Origin: Amaranthus tricolor
Lineage: Eukaryota; Streptophyta; Magnoliopsida; Caryophyllales; Amaranthaceae
Length of the DNA stretch: 64,000 nucleotides
NCBI RefSeq assembly: GCF_026212465.1
Contig: NC_080048.1
Location: 20,802,160 to 20,866,159 of the forward strand
Reading direction: 5' to 3'
Part shown: positions 51,331 to 64,000 of the stretch, piece after piece
How the letters are laid out: every line of letters starts with the position of its first letter
Position numbering within the stretch: the stretch's first letter is position 1
Notes under the pieces: generated by a model
Seen by the model: only the letters and a program-made list of their open reading frames with translations
Database searches by the model: none
What the model was told of the DNA's origin: nothing
Made by a program: the position numbers and the translations under genes

Positions 51331-54184
51331 AACAAAAGAGGTTTGAGCTACTTTATTCGCAAAAGTGCCAAAAACGCATAAAAACCCTAAAAATCGCAAC
51401 TTAACACATAATTTCTAGCATATTACTATGATTTACAATTCTAACCACTTCAACACAATAATTTATACCAAATAGAGTTGCGTGTCAAGTTTCGTGCAAA
51501 ACAAACCAAGTTTGAGCTACTTTATGCGCAAAAGTGGCAAAAATTCTTAAAAAACACTTAAAATCGCAACTTAACAAGTAATTTCTAACATATGACTATG
51601 ATTTACAATTCTAACCACTTCAACACAATAATTAATTCCAAATAGTGTTGTGTGCCAAGTTTCGTGAAAAACAAATCGTGTTTGAGCTACTTTATGCGCA
51701 AAAGTGCCAAAAATGCTTAAAAACCCTTAAAATCGCAACTTAACACGTAATTTCTAGCATATGACTATGATTTAAAATTCTTATCACTTCAACACAATAA
51801 TAAATTTCAAATAGTGTTGTGTGCCAAGTTTCGTGAAAAACAAACCGTGTTTGTGCTAATTTATGCGCAAAAGAACGAAAAACGCTTAAAAACCCTTAAA
51901 ATCGCAACTTAACACGTAATTTCTAGCATATCACTATGATTTACAATTCTAACCACTTGAACACAATAATATATACCTAATAGAGTTTTGTGTCAAGTTT
52001 CGTGCAAAAATAACCATCTTTGAGCTACTTTGTGCGCAAAATTGCCAAAAACGTTAAAAACCCTTATAATCACAACTTAACACGTAATTTCTAGCATATG
52101 ACTATGAATTACAATTCTAACCACTTTAACACAATAATATCCATACTGTGTTGTGTGTCAAGTTTCGTCCAAAAGAAACCATGTTTGAGCTACTTTATGC
52201 GCAAAAGTGCCAAAAATGCTTAAAAACCCTTAAAATCGCAACTTAACACGTAATTTCTAGCATATGACTATGATTTAAAATTCTTATCACTTCAACACAA
52301 TAATAAATTTCAAATAGTGTTGTGTGCCAAGTTTCGTGAAAAACAAACCGTGTTTGAGCTAATTTATGCGCAAAAGAGCGAATAACGCTTAAAAACCCTT
52401 AAAATCGCAACTTAACACGTAATTTCTAGCATATTACTATGATTTACAATTCTAACCACTTGAACACAATAATATATACCAAATAGAGTTTTGTGTCAAG
52501 TTTCGTGCAAAAAGAACCATCTTTGAGCTACTTTATGCGCAAAAGTGCCAAAAACGTTAAAAACCCTTATAATCGCAACTTAACACGTAATTTCTAGCAT
52601 ATGACTATGATGTACAATTCTAACCATTTCAACACAATAATATCCATACTGTGTTGTGTGTCAAATTTCGTGCAAAACAAACCAAGTTTGAGCTACTTTA
52701 TGCGCAAAAGTGCCAAAAATGCTTAAAAACCCTTAAAATCGCAACTTAACACGTAATTTCTAGCATATGACTATGATTTAAAATTCTTATCACTTCAACA
52801 CAATAATTTATACCAAATAGAGTGGTGTGTCAAGTTTCGTGCAAAACAAACCAAGTTTGAGCTACTTTATGCGCAAAAGTGCCAAAAATGCTTAAAAACA
52901 CTTTAAATCGCAACTTAACACGTAATTTCTAACATATGACTATGATTTACAATTCTAACCAATTCAAAACAATAATTAATTCCAAATAGTGTTGTGTGCC
53001 AAGTTTCGTGAAAAACAAACCGTGTTTGAACTACTTTATGCGCAAAAGTGCCAAAAATGCTTAAAAACCCTTAAAATCGCAACTTAACACGTAATTTCTA
53101 GCATATGACTGATTTTAAATTCTTATCACTTCAACACAATAATAAATTTCAAATAGTGTTGTGTGCCAAGTTTCGTGAAAAACAAAAGAGGTTTGAGCTA
53201 CTTTATTCGCAAAAGTGCCAAAAACGCATAAAAACCCTTAAAATCACAACTTAACACGTAATTTCTAGCATATTACTATGATTTACAATTCTAACCACTT
53301 CAACACAATAATTTATACCAAATAGAATTGCGTGTCAAGTTTCGTGCAAAACAAACCAAGTTTGAGCTACTTTATGCGCAAAAGTGGCAAAAATGCTTAA
53401 AAAACACTTAAAATCGCAACTTAACACGTAATTTCTAGATTATGACTATGATTTACAATTCTAACCACTTCAACACAATAATTAATTCCAAATAGTGTTG
53501 TGTGCCAAGTTTCGTGAAAAACAAACCGTGTTTGAGCTACTTTATGCGTAAAAGTGCCAAAAATGCTTAAAAACCCTTAAAATCGCAACTTAACACGTAA
53601 TTTCTAGCATATGACTGATTAAAAATTCTTACCACTTCAACACAATAATAAATTTCAAATAGTGTTGTGTGCCAAGTTTCATGAAAAACAAACCGTGTTT
53701 GAGCTAATTTATGCGCAAAAGTGCCAAAAACGCTTAAAAACCCATAAAATCGCAACTTAACACGTAATTTCTATCATATTACTATGATTTCCAATTCTAA
53801 CCACTTGAACACAATAATATATACCAAATAGAGTTTTGTGTCAAGTTTCGTGAAAAAAGAACCATCTTTGAACTACTTTATGCGCAAAAGTGCCAAAAAC
53901 GTTAAAAACCCTTATAATCGCAACTTAACACGTAATTTCTAGCATATGACTATGATTTACAATTCTAACCACTTCAACACAATAATATCCATACTGTGTT
54001 TTGTGTCAAGTTTCGTGCAAAACAAACCAAGTTTACTTTATGCGCAAAAGTTCCAAAAATGCTTAAAAACCTTTAAAATCGCAACTTAACACAAAATTTC
54101 TAGCATATGACTATGATTTAAAATTCTTATCACTTCAACACAATAATAAATTTCAAATAGTGTTGTGTGCCAAGTTTCGTGAAA
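51331..54184 (+). repeat. 17-monomer HOR copy 1 (2854 bases)
   Basis: This unit begins at acaaaagaggtttgag. Its marks are aaaaccctaaaaatcgc, cacataatttc, gcaaaagaacg, gcgcaaaattgcc, actatgaattac, gactgattttaaattc and tctagattatgac. It also carries a five-base loss in the core at 54031 (gtttactttatgcgc in place of gtttgagctactttatgcgc). All recur in the next copy. Confidence 0.87.
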
Positions 54185-57039
54185 AACAAAAGAGGTTTGA
54201 GCTACTTTATTCGCAAAAGTGCCAAAAACGCATAAAAACCCTAAAAATCGCAACTTAACACATAATTTCTAGCATATTACTATGATTTACAATTCTAACC
54301 ACTTCAACACAATAATTTATACCAAATAGAGTTGCGTGTCAAGTTTCGTGCAAAACAAACCAAGTTTGAGCTACTTTATGCGCAAAAGTGGCAAAAATGC
54401 TTAAAAAACACTTAAAATCGCAACTTAACACGTAATTTCTAACATATGACTATGATTTACAATTCTAACCACTTCAACACAATAATTAATTCCAAATAGT
54501 GTTGTGTGCCAAGTTTCGTGAAAAACAAACCGTGTTTGAGCTACTTTATGCGCAAAAGTGCCAAAAATGCTTAAAAACCCTTAAAATCGCAACTTAACAC
54601 GTAATTTCTAGCATATGACTATGATTTAAAATTCTTATCACTTCAACACAATAATAAATTTCATTTAGTGTTGTGTGCCAAGTTTCGTGAAAAACAAACC
54701 GTGTTTGAGCTAATTTATGCGCAAAAGAACGAAAAACGCTTAAAAACCCTTAAAATCGCAACTTAACACGTAATTTCTAGCATATTACTATGATTTACAA
54801 TTCTAACCACTTGAACACAATAATATATACCTAATAGAGTTTTGTGTCAAGTTTCGTGCAAAAATAACCATCTTTGAGCTACTTTGTGCGCAAAATTGCC
54901 AAAAACGTTAAAAACCCTTATAATCAATACTTAACACGTAATTTCTAGCATATGACTATGAATTACAATTCTAACCACTTTAACACAATAATATCCATAC
55001 TGTGTTGTGTGTCAAGTTTCGTGCAAAAGAAACCAAGTTTGAGCTACTTTATGCGCCAATGTGCCAAAAATGCTTAAAAACCCTTAAAATCGCAACTTAA
55101 CACGTAATTTCTAGCATATGACTATGATTTAAAATTCTTATCACTTCAACACAATAATAAATTTCAAATAGTGTTGTGTGCCAAGTTTCGTGAAAAACAA
55201 ACCGTGTTTGAGCTAATTTATGCGCAAAAGAGCGAATAACGCTTAAAAACCCTTAAAATCGCAACTTAACACGTAATTTCTAGCATATTACTATGATTTA
55301 CAATTCTAACCACTTGAACACAATAATATATACCAAATAGAGTTTTGTGTCAAGTTTCGTGCAAAAAGAACCATCTTTGAGCTACTTTATGCGCAAAAGT
55401 GCCAAAAACGTTAAAATTCCTTATAATCGCAACTTAACACGTAATTTCTAGCATATGACTATGATGTACAATTCTAACCATTTCAACACAATAATATCCA
55501 TACTGTGTTGTGTGTCAAATTTCGTGCAAAACAAACCAAGTTTGAGCTACTTTATGCGCAAAAGTGCCAAAAATGCTTAAAAACCCTTAAAATCGCAACT
55601 TAACACGAAATTTCTAGCATATGACTATGATTTAAAATTCTTATCACTTCAACACAATAATTTATACCAAATAGAGTTGTGTGTCAAGTTTCGTGCAAAA
55701 CAAACCAAGTTTGAGCTACTTTATGCGCAAAAGTGCCAAAAATGCTTAAAAACTCTTTAAATCGCAACTTAACACGTAATTTCTAACATATGACTATGAT
55801 TTACAATTCTAACCAATTCAAAACAATAATTAATTCCAAATAGTGTTGTGTGCCAAGTTTCGTGAAAAACAAACCGTGTTTGAGCTACTTTATGCGCAAA
55901 AGTGCCAAAAATACTTAAAAACCCTTAAAATCGCAACTTAACACGTAATTTCTAGCATATGACTGATTTTAAATTCTTATCACTTCAACACAATAATAAA
56001 TTTCAAATAGTGTTGTGTGCCAAGTTTCGTGAAAAACAAAAGAGGTTTGAGCTGCTTTATTCGCAAAAGGGCCAAAAACGCAAAAAAAACCCTTAAAATC
56101 ACAACTTAACACGTAATTTCTAGCATATTACTATGATTTACAATTCTAACCACTTCAACACAATAATTTATACCAAATAGAATTGCATGTCAAGTTTCGT
56201 GCAAAACAAACCAAGTTTGAGCTACTTTATGCGCAAAAGTGGCAAAAATGCTTAAAAAACACTTAAAATCGCAACTTAACACGTAATTTCTAGATTATGA
56301 CTACGATTTACAATTCTAACCACTTCAACAAAATAATTAATTCCAAATAGTGTTGTGCGCCAAGTTTCGTGAAAAACAAACCGTGTTTGAGCTACTTTAT
56401 GCGTAAAAGTGCCAAAAATGCTTAAAAACCCTTAAAATCGCAACTTAACACGTAATTTCTAGCATATGACTGATTAAAAATTCTTACCACTTCAACACAA
56501 TAATAAATTTCAAATAGTGTTGTGTGCCATGTTTCGTGAAAAACAAACCGTGTTTGAGCTAATTTATGCGCAAAAGTGCCAAAAACGCTTAAAAACCCTT
56601 AAAATCGCAACTTAACACGTAATTTCTATCATATTACTATGATTTCCAATTCTAACCACTTGAACACAATAATATATACCAAATAGAGTTTTGTGTCAAG
56701 TTTCGTGAAAAAAGAACCATCTTTGAACTACTTTATGCGCAAAAGTGCCAAAAACGTTAAAAACCCTTATAATCGCAACTTAACACGTAATTTCTAGCAT
56801 ATGACTATGATTTACAATTCTAACCACTTCAACACAATAATATCCATACTGTGTTTTGTGTCAAGTTTCGTGCAAAACAAACCAAGTTTACTTTATGCGC
56901 AAAAGTTCCAAAAATGCTTAAAAACCTTTAAAATCGCAACTTAACACAAAATTTCTAGCATATGACTATGATTTAAAATTCTTATCACTTCAACACAATA
57001 ATAAATTTCAAATAGTGTTGTGTGCCAAGTTTCGTGAAA
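54185..57039 (+). repeat. 17-monomer HOR copy 2 (2855 bases)
   Basis: All marks of copy 1 recur at an offset of 2854-2855, including the core deletion at 56886. Differences include ttaaaattcc (55411) for ttaaaaaccc, ataatcaatac (54922) for ataatcacaac, and a run of A in acgcaaaaaaaaccc near 56080. Several of these are passed on to the next, longer unit, which shows the direction of descent. Confidence 0.87.
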
Positions 57040-60000
57040 AACAAAAGAGGTTTGAGCTACTTTATTCGCAAAAGTGCCAAAAACGCATAAAAACCCTAAA
57101 AATCGCAACTTAACACATAATTTCTAGCATATTACTATGATTTACAATTCTAACCACTTCAACACAATAATTTATACCAAATAGAGTTGCGTGTCAAGTT
57201 TCGTGCAAAACAAACCAAGTTTGAGCTACTTTATGCGCAAAAGTGGCAAAAATGCTTAAAAAACACTTAAAATCGCAACTTAACACGTAATTTCTAACAT
57301 ATGACTATGATTTACAATTCTAACCACTTCAACACAATAATTAATTCCAAATAGTGTTGTGTGCCAAGTTTCGTGAAAAACAAACCGTGTTTGAGCTACT
57401 TTATGCGCAAAAGTGCCAAAAATGCTTAAAAACCCTTAAAATCGCAACTTAACACGTAATTTCTAGCATATGACTATGATTTAAAATTCTTATCACTTCA
57501 ACACAATAATAAATTTCAAATAGTGTTGTGTGCCAAGTTTCGTGAAAAACAAACCGTGTTTGAGCTAATTTATGCGCAAAAGTGCCAAAAACGCTTTAAA
57601 AACCCTTAAAATCGCAACTTAACACGTAATTTCTAGCATATTACTATGATTTATAATTCTAACCACTTGAACACAATAATATATACCAAATAGAGTTTTG
57701 TGTCAAGTTTCGTGCAAAAAGAACCATCTTTGAACTACTTTATGCGCAAAAGTGCAAAAAACGTTAAAAACCCTTATAATCGCAACTTAACACGTAATTT
57801 CTAGCATATGACTATGATTTACAATTCTAACCACTTCAACACAATAATATCCATACTGTGTTGTGTGTCAAGTTTCGTGCAAAACAAACCAAGTTTGAGC
57901 TACTTTATTGCGCCAAAGTGCCAAAAATGCTTAAAAACCCTTAAAATCGCAACTTAACCACGTAATTTCTTAGCATATTGCTATGATTTTAAAATTCTTA
58001 TCACTTCAACACAATAATAAATTTCAAATAGTGTTGTGTGCCAAGTTTCGTGAAAAACAAACCGTGTTTGAGCTAATTTATGCGCAAAAGAACGAAAAAC
58101 GCTTAAAAACCCTTAAAATCGCAACTTAACACGTAATTTCTAGCATATTACTATGATTTAGAATTCTAACCACTTGAACACAATAATATATACCTAATAG
58201 AGTTTTGTGTCAAGTTTCGTGCAAAAATAACCATCTTTGAGCTACTTTATGCGCAAAAGTGTCAAAAACGTTAAAAACCCTTATAATCGCAACTTAACAC
58301 GTAATTTCTAGCATATGACTATGATTTACAATTCTAACCACTTCAACACAATAATATCCATACTGTGTTGTGTGTCAAGTTTCGTGCAAAAGAAACCAAG
58401 TTTGAGCTACTTTATGCGCAAAAGTGCCAAAAATGCTTAAAAACCCTTAAAATCGCAACTTAACACGTAATTTCTAGCATATGACTATGATTTAAAATTC
58501 TTATCACTTCAACACAATAATAAATTTCAAATAGTGTTGTGTCCCAAGTCTCGTGAAAAAACAAACCGTGTTTGAGCTAATTTTTGCGCAAAAGAGCGAA
58601 AAACGCTTAAAAAACCCTTAAAAATCGCAACTTAACACGTAATTTCTAGCATATTACTATGATTTACAATTCTAACTACTTGAACACAATAATATATACC
58701 TAATAGAGTTTTGTGTCAAGTTTCGTGCAAAAAGAACCATCTTTGAGCTACTTTGTGCGCAAAAGTGCCAAAAACGTTAAAAAACCCTTATAATCACAAC
58801 TTAACACGTAATTTCTAGCATATGACTATGATTTACAATTCTAACCACTTCAACACAATAATATCCATACTGTGTTGTGTGTCAAGTTTCGTGCAAAAGA
58901 AACCAAGTTTGAGCTACTTTATGCGCAAAAGTGCCAAAAATGCTTAAAAAACCCTTAAAATCGCAACTTAACACGTAATTTCTAGCATATGACTATGATT
59001 TAAAATTCTTATCACTTCAACACAATAATAAATTTTCAAATAGTGTTGTGTGCCAAGTTTCGTGAAAAACAAACCGTGCTTGAGCTAATTTATGCGCAAA
59101 ATAGCGAAAAACGCTTAAAAAACCCTTAAAATCGCAACTTAACACGTAATTTTCTAGCATATTACTATGATTTACAATTCTAACCACTTGAACACAATAA
59201 TATATACCAAATAGAGTTTTGTGTCAAGTTTCGTGCAAAAAGAACCATCTTTGAGCTACTTTATGCGCAAAAGTGCCAAAAACGTTAAAATTCCTTATAA
59301 TCGCAACTTAACACGTAATTTCTAGCATATGACTATGATGTACAATTCTAACCATTTCAACACAATAATATCCATACTGTGTTGTGTGTCAAATTTCGTG
59401 CAAAACAAACCAAGTTTGAGCTACTTTATGCGCAAAAGTGCCAAAAATGCTTAAAAACCCTTAAAATCGCAACTTAACACGAAATTTCTAGCATATGACT
59501 ATGATTTAAAATTCTTATCACTTCAACACAATAATTTATACCAAATAGAGTTGTGTGTCAAGTTTCGTGCAAAACAAACCAAGTTTGAGCTACTTTATGC
59601 GCAAAAGTGCCAAAAATGCTTAAAAACTCTTTAAATCGCAACTTAACACGCAATTTCTAACATATGACTATGATTTACAATTCTAACCAATTCAAAACAA
59701 TAATTAATTCCAAATAGTGTTGTGTGCCAAGTTTCGTGAAAAACAAACCGTGTTTGAGCTACTTTATGCGCAAAAGTGCCAAAAATACTTAAAAACCCTT
59801 AAAATCGCAACTTAACACGTAATTTCTAGCATATGACTGATTTTAAATTCTTATCACTTCAACACAATAATAAATTTCAAATAGTGTTGTGTGCCAAGTT
59901 TCGTGAAAAACAAAAGAGGTTTGAGCTGCTTTATTCGCAAAAGGGCCAAAAACGCAAAAAAAACCCTTAAAATCACAACTTAACACGTAATTTCTAGCAT

Positions 60001-60915
60001 ATTACTATGATTTACAATTCTAACCACTTCAACACAATAATTTATACCAAATAGAATTGCATGTCAAGTTTCGTGCAAAACAAACCAAGTTTGAGCTACT
60101 TTATGCGCAAAAGTGGCAAAAATGCTTAAAAAAACACTTAAAATCGCAACTTAACACGTAATTTCTAGATTATGACTACGATTTACAATTCTAACCACTT
60201 CAACAAAATAATTAATTCCAAATAGTGTTGTGCGCCAAGTTTCGTGAAAAACAAACCGTGTTTGAGCTACTTTATGCGTAAAAGTGCCAAAAATGCTTAA
60301 AAACCCTTAAAATCGCAACTTAACACGTAATTTCTAGCATATGACTGATTAAAAAATTCTTACCACTTCAACACAATAATAAATTTCAAATAGTGTTGTG
60401 TGCCATGTTTCGTGAAAAACAAACCGTGTTTGAGCTAATTTATGCGCAAAAGTGCCAAAAACGCTTAAAAACCCTTAAAATCGCAACTTAACACGTAATT
60501 TCTATCATATTACTATGATTTCCAATTCTAACCACTTGAACACAATAATATATACCAAATAGAGTTTTGTGTCAAGTTTCGTGAAAAAAGAACCATCTTT
60601 GAACTACTTTATGCGCAAAAGTGCCAAAAACGTTAAAAACCCTTATAATCGCAACTTAACACGTAATTTCTAGCATATGACTATGATTTACAATTCTAAC
60701 CACTTCAACACAATAATATCCATACTGTGTTTTGTGTCAAGTTTCGTGCAAAACAAACCAAGTTTACTTTATGCGCAAAAGTTCCAAAAATGCTTAAAAA
60801 CCTTTAAAATCGCAACTTAACACAAAATTTCTAGCATATGACTATGATTTAAAATTCTTATCACTTCAACACAATAATAAATTTCAAATAGTGTTGTGTG
60901 CCAAGTTTCGTGAAA
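57040..60915 (+). repeat. 23-monomer HOR copy 1 (3876 bases)
   Basis: The start and end match the 17-monomer unit, but from about 57570 to 58740 the marks are displaced by about 508 and then 1011 bases, so six monomers have been added. The later part (ttaaaattcc at 59285, gggccaaaaacgcaaaa at 59943, core deletion at 60762) follows copy 2 of the 17-mer. Ten or so private single-base gains lie between 57900 and 59160. Confidence 0.85.
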
Positions 60916-63900
60916 AACAAAAGAGGTTTGAGCTACTTTATTCGCAAAAGTGCCAAAAACGCATAAAAACCCTAAAAATCGCAACTTAACACATAATTTC
61001 TAGCATATTACTATGATTTACAATTCTAACCACTTCAACACAATAATTTATACCAAATAGAGTTGCGTGTCAAGTTTCGTGCAAAACAAACCAAGTTTGA
61101 GCTACTTTATGCGCAAAAGTGGCAAAAATGCTTAAAAAACACTTAAAATCGCAACTTAACACGTAATTTCTAACATATGACTATGATTTACAATTCTAAC
61201 CACTTCAACACAATAATTAATTCCAAATAGTGTTGTGTGCCAAGTTTCGTGAAAAACAAACCGTGTTTGAGCTACTTTATGCGCAAAAGTGCCAAAAATG
61301 CTTAAAAACCCTTAAAATCGCAACTTAACACGTAATTTCTAGCATATGACTATGATTTAAAATTCTTATCACTTCAACACAATAATAAATTTCAAATAGT
61401 GTTGTGTGCCAAGTTTCGTGAAAAACAAACCGTGTTTGAGCTAATTTATGCGCAAAAGTGCCAAAAACGCTTTAAAACCCTTAAAATCGCAACTTAACAC
61501 GTAATTTCTAGCATATTACTATGATTTATAATTCTAACCACTTGAACACAATAATATATACCAAATAGAGTTTTGTGTCAAGTTTCGTGCAAAAAGAACC
61601 ATCTTTGAACTACTTTATGCGCAAAAGTGCAAAAAAACGTTAAAAACCCTTATAATCGCAACTTAACACGTAATTTCTAGCATATGACTATGATTTACAA
61701 TTCTAACCACTTCAACACAATAATATCCATACTGTGTTGTGTGTCAAGTTTCGTGCAAAACAAACCAAGTTTGAGCTACTTTATGCGCCAAAGTGCCAAA
61801 AATGCTTAAAAAACCCTTAAAATCGCAACTTAACACGTAATTTCTAGCATATTGCTATGATTTAAAATTCTTATCACTTCAACACAATAATAAATTTCAA
61901 ATAGTGTTGTGTGCCAAGTTTCGTGAAAAACAAACCGTGTTTGAGCTAATTTATGCGCAAAAGAACGAAAAACGCTTAAAAACCCTTAAAATCGCAACTT
62001 AACACGTAATTTCTAGCATATTACTATGATTTAGAATTCTAACCACTTGAACACAATAATATATACCTAATAGAGTTTTGTGTCAAGTTTCGTGCAAAAA
62101 TAACCATCTTTGAGCTACTTTATGCGCAAAAGTGTCAAAAACGTTAAAAACCCTTATAATCGCAACTTAACACGTAATTTCTAGCATATGACTATGATTT
62201 ACAATTCTAACCACTTCAACACAATAATATCCATACTGTGTTGTGTGTCAAGTTTCGTGCAAAAGAAACCAAGTTTGAGCTACTTTATGCGCAAAAGTGC
62301 CAAAAATGCTTAAAAACCCTTAAAATCGCAACTTAACACGTAATTTCTAGCATATGACTATGATTTAAAATTCTTATCACTTCAACACAATAATAAATTT
62401 CAAATAGTGTTGTGTCCCAAGTCTCGTGAAAAACAAACCGTGTTTGAGCTAATTTTTGCGCAAAAGAGCGAAAAACGCTTAAAAACCCTTAAAATCGCAA
62501 CTTAACACGTAATTTCTAGCATATTACTATGATTTACAATTCTAACTACTTGAACACAATAATATATACCTAATAGAGTTTTGTGTCAAGTTTCGTGCAA
62601 AAAGAACCATCTTTGAGCTACTTTGTGCGCAAAAGTGCCAAAAAACGTTAAAAACCCTTATAATCACAACTTAACACGTAATTTCTAGCATATGACTATG
62701 ATTTACAATTCTAACCACTTCAACACAATAATATCCATACTGTGTTGTGTGTCAAGTTTCGTGCAAAAGAAACCAAGTTTGAGCTACTTTATGCGCAAAA
62801 GTGCCAAAAATGCTTAAAAACCCTTAAAATCGCAACTTAACACGTAATTTCTAGCATATGACTATGATTTAAAATTCTTATCACTTCAACACAATAATAA
62901 ATTTCAAATAGTGTTGTGTGCCAAGTTTCGTGAAAAACAAACCGTGCTTGAGCTAATTTATGCGCAAAATAGCGAAAAACGCTTAAAAACCCTTAAAATC
63001 GCAACTTAACACGTAATTTCTAGCATATTACTATGATTTACAATTCTAACCACTTGAACACAATAATATATACCAAATAGAGTTTTGTGTCAAGTTTCGT
63101 GCAAAAAGAACCATCTTTGAGCTACTTTATGCGCAAAAGTGCCAAAAACGTTAAAATTCCTTATAATCGCAACTTAACACGTAATTTCTAGCATATGACT
63201 ATGATGTACAATTCTAACCATTTCAACACAATAATATCCATACTGTGTTGTGTGTCAAATTTCGTGCAAAACAAACCAAGTTTGAGCTACTTTATGCGCA
63301 AAAGTGCCAAAAATGCTTAAAAACCCTTAAAATCGCAACTTAACACGAAATTTCTAGCATATGACTATGATTTAAAATTCTTATCACTTCAACACAATAA
63401 TTTATACCAAATAGAGTTGTGTGTCAAGTTTCGTGCAAAACAAACCAAGTTTGAGCTACTTTATGCGCAAAAGTGCCAAAAATGCTTTAAAACTCTTTAA
63501 ATCGCAACTTAACACGTAATTTCTAACATATGACTATGATTTACAATTCTAACCAATTCAAAACAATAATTAATTCCAAATAGTGTTGTGTGCCAAGTTT
63601 CATGAAAAACAAACCGTGTTTGAGCTACTTTATGCGCAAAAGTGCCAAAAATGCTTAAAAACCCTTAAAATCGCAACTTAACACGTAATTTCTAGCATAT
63701 GACTGATTTTAAATTCTTATCACTTCAACACAATAATAAATTTCAAATAGTGTTGTGTGCCAAGTTTCGTGAAAAACAAAAGTGGTTTGAGCTGCTTTAT
63801 TCGCAAAAGGGCCAAAAATGCATAAAAACCCTTAAAATCACAACTTAACACGTAATTTCTAGCATATTACTATGATTTACAATTCTAACCACTTCAACAC

Positions 63901-64000
63901 AATAATTTATACCAAATAGAATTGCGTGTCAAGTTTCGTGCAAAACAAACCAAGTTTGAGCTACTTTATGCGCAAAAGTGGCAAAAATGCTTAAAAAACA
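60916..64000 (+). repeat. 23-monomer HOR copy 2, cut by window end
   Basis: This is a repeat of the 3.87-kb unit at an offset of 3866-3876: ttaaaattcc at 63151 and aagggccaaaaatgc at 63807. It lacks the single-base gains seen at 57900-59160 in the previous copy, which accounts for the 8-10 base difference in period. The unit runs past the end of the window, so the array continues. Confidence 0.85.

Larger units (their letters stand above)
5812..64000 (+). repeat. Satellite array, right block (about 347 monomers)
   Basis: This is an uninterrupted tandem array of 165-169 base monomers covering 58 kb. Conserved parts of the monomer include tttgagctactttatgcgca, aaaagtgccaaaaa, atcgcaacttaacacgtaat and ttctagcatatgactatgat; the more variable part follows cacttcaacacaataat. 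A counted representative monomer is about 31% G+C. Monomers fall into a few types that alternate in threes, and longer HORs are built from these. No coding gene, RNA gene, transposon remnant or unique segment was found, and no frame stays open for more than about 84 codons. Monomer length and organisation match centromeric satellites of plants and animals; I cannot name the family. Confidence 0.96.

Noticed and set aside
53567..53755. 62-codon minus-strand open frame
   Set aside because: It is the same satellite phrase as the 84-codon frame, open only through chance loss of stops; the related copy near 56420-56610 was not supported as an open gene.
5812..64000. CRISPR array
   Set aside because: The repeats are 165-169 bases, directly adjacent, with no unique spacers and no cas genes; this is satellite DNA.
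5812..64000. CENP-B box
   Set aside because: tttcgtgcaaaacaaaccaa shares TTCG and the downstream A with the box consensus but has CAAA where the essential CGGG should be. No monomer I read restores it.
5812..64000. Telomeric repeat tract
   Set aside because: aaaccctt resembles the plant telomere unit, but it occurs once per 168-base monomer, never in tandem.

Overview
The window is satellite DNA from end to end. I find no supportable protein-coding gene, tRNA, rRNA, transposon or CRISPR array. Every stretch is a tandem copy of one AT-rich monomer family (one representative 169-base monomer counts to about 31% G+C), broken only by a 100-base run of N at 5712-5811. Monomer length (about 165-169 bases, near one nucleosome repeat), head-to-tail packing without spacers, higher-order repeats (HORs) and no unique sequence fit a centromeric or pericentromeric satellite of a eukaryote. 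A plant is my best guess from monomer size and base composition. I do not recognise the sequence as a named satellite, so species and centromere function are inference.

Layout. Positions 1-5711 hold a divergent subfamily in the opposite orientation, arranged as an 11-monomer HOR of about 1.83 kb (three copies plus a fragment); one monomer in each copy is cut to about 126 bases. After the gap, 5812-64000 runs in the other orientation. 5812-31650 is an older-looking mosaic with several overlapping HOR periods (6-, 8-, 14-, 18-, 9- and 24-monomer spacings). 31650-47787 is a strongly homogenised 12-monomer HOR of 2012 bases, with one 9-monomer and one 15-monomer variant. 48001-51330 is a 1.65-copy tandem duplication, also with a 2012-base period. 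51331-57039 is two copies of a 17-monomer HOR (2855 bases). 57040-64000 is nearly two copies of a 23-monomer version (about 3.87 kb) that looks like the 17-mer enlarged by six monomers.

Underlying unit. In the right block the basic unit is a trimer of three monomer types, 169 + 169 + 165 = 503 bases. The 2012-base HOR is exactly four trimers, and the 9-mer and 15-mer variants differ from it by exactly one trimer. The array appears to evolve by exchange in trimer register, with local conversion, single-monomer fusions and small templated changes on top.

Assembly quality. Single-base insertions or deletions cluster on both sides of the gap, at 28.8-31.2 kb and at 57.9-59.2 kb. These look more like residual sequencing error or poor polishing than biology. 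The orientation switch across the gap could be a scaffolding choice. Short open frames in the window are products of in-frame satellite monomers and are not annotated as genes.
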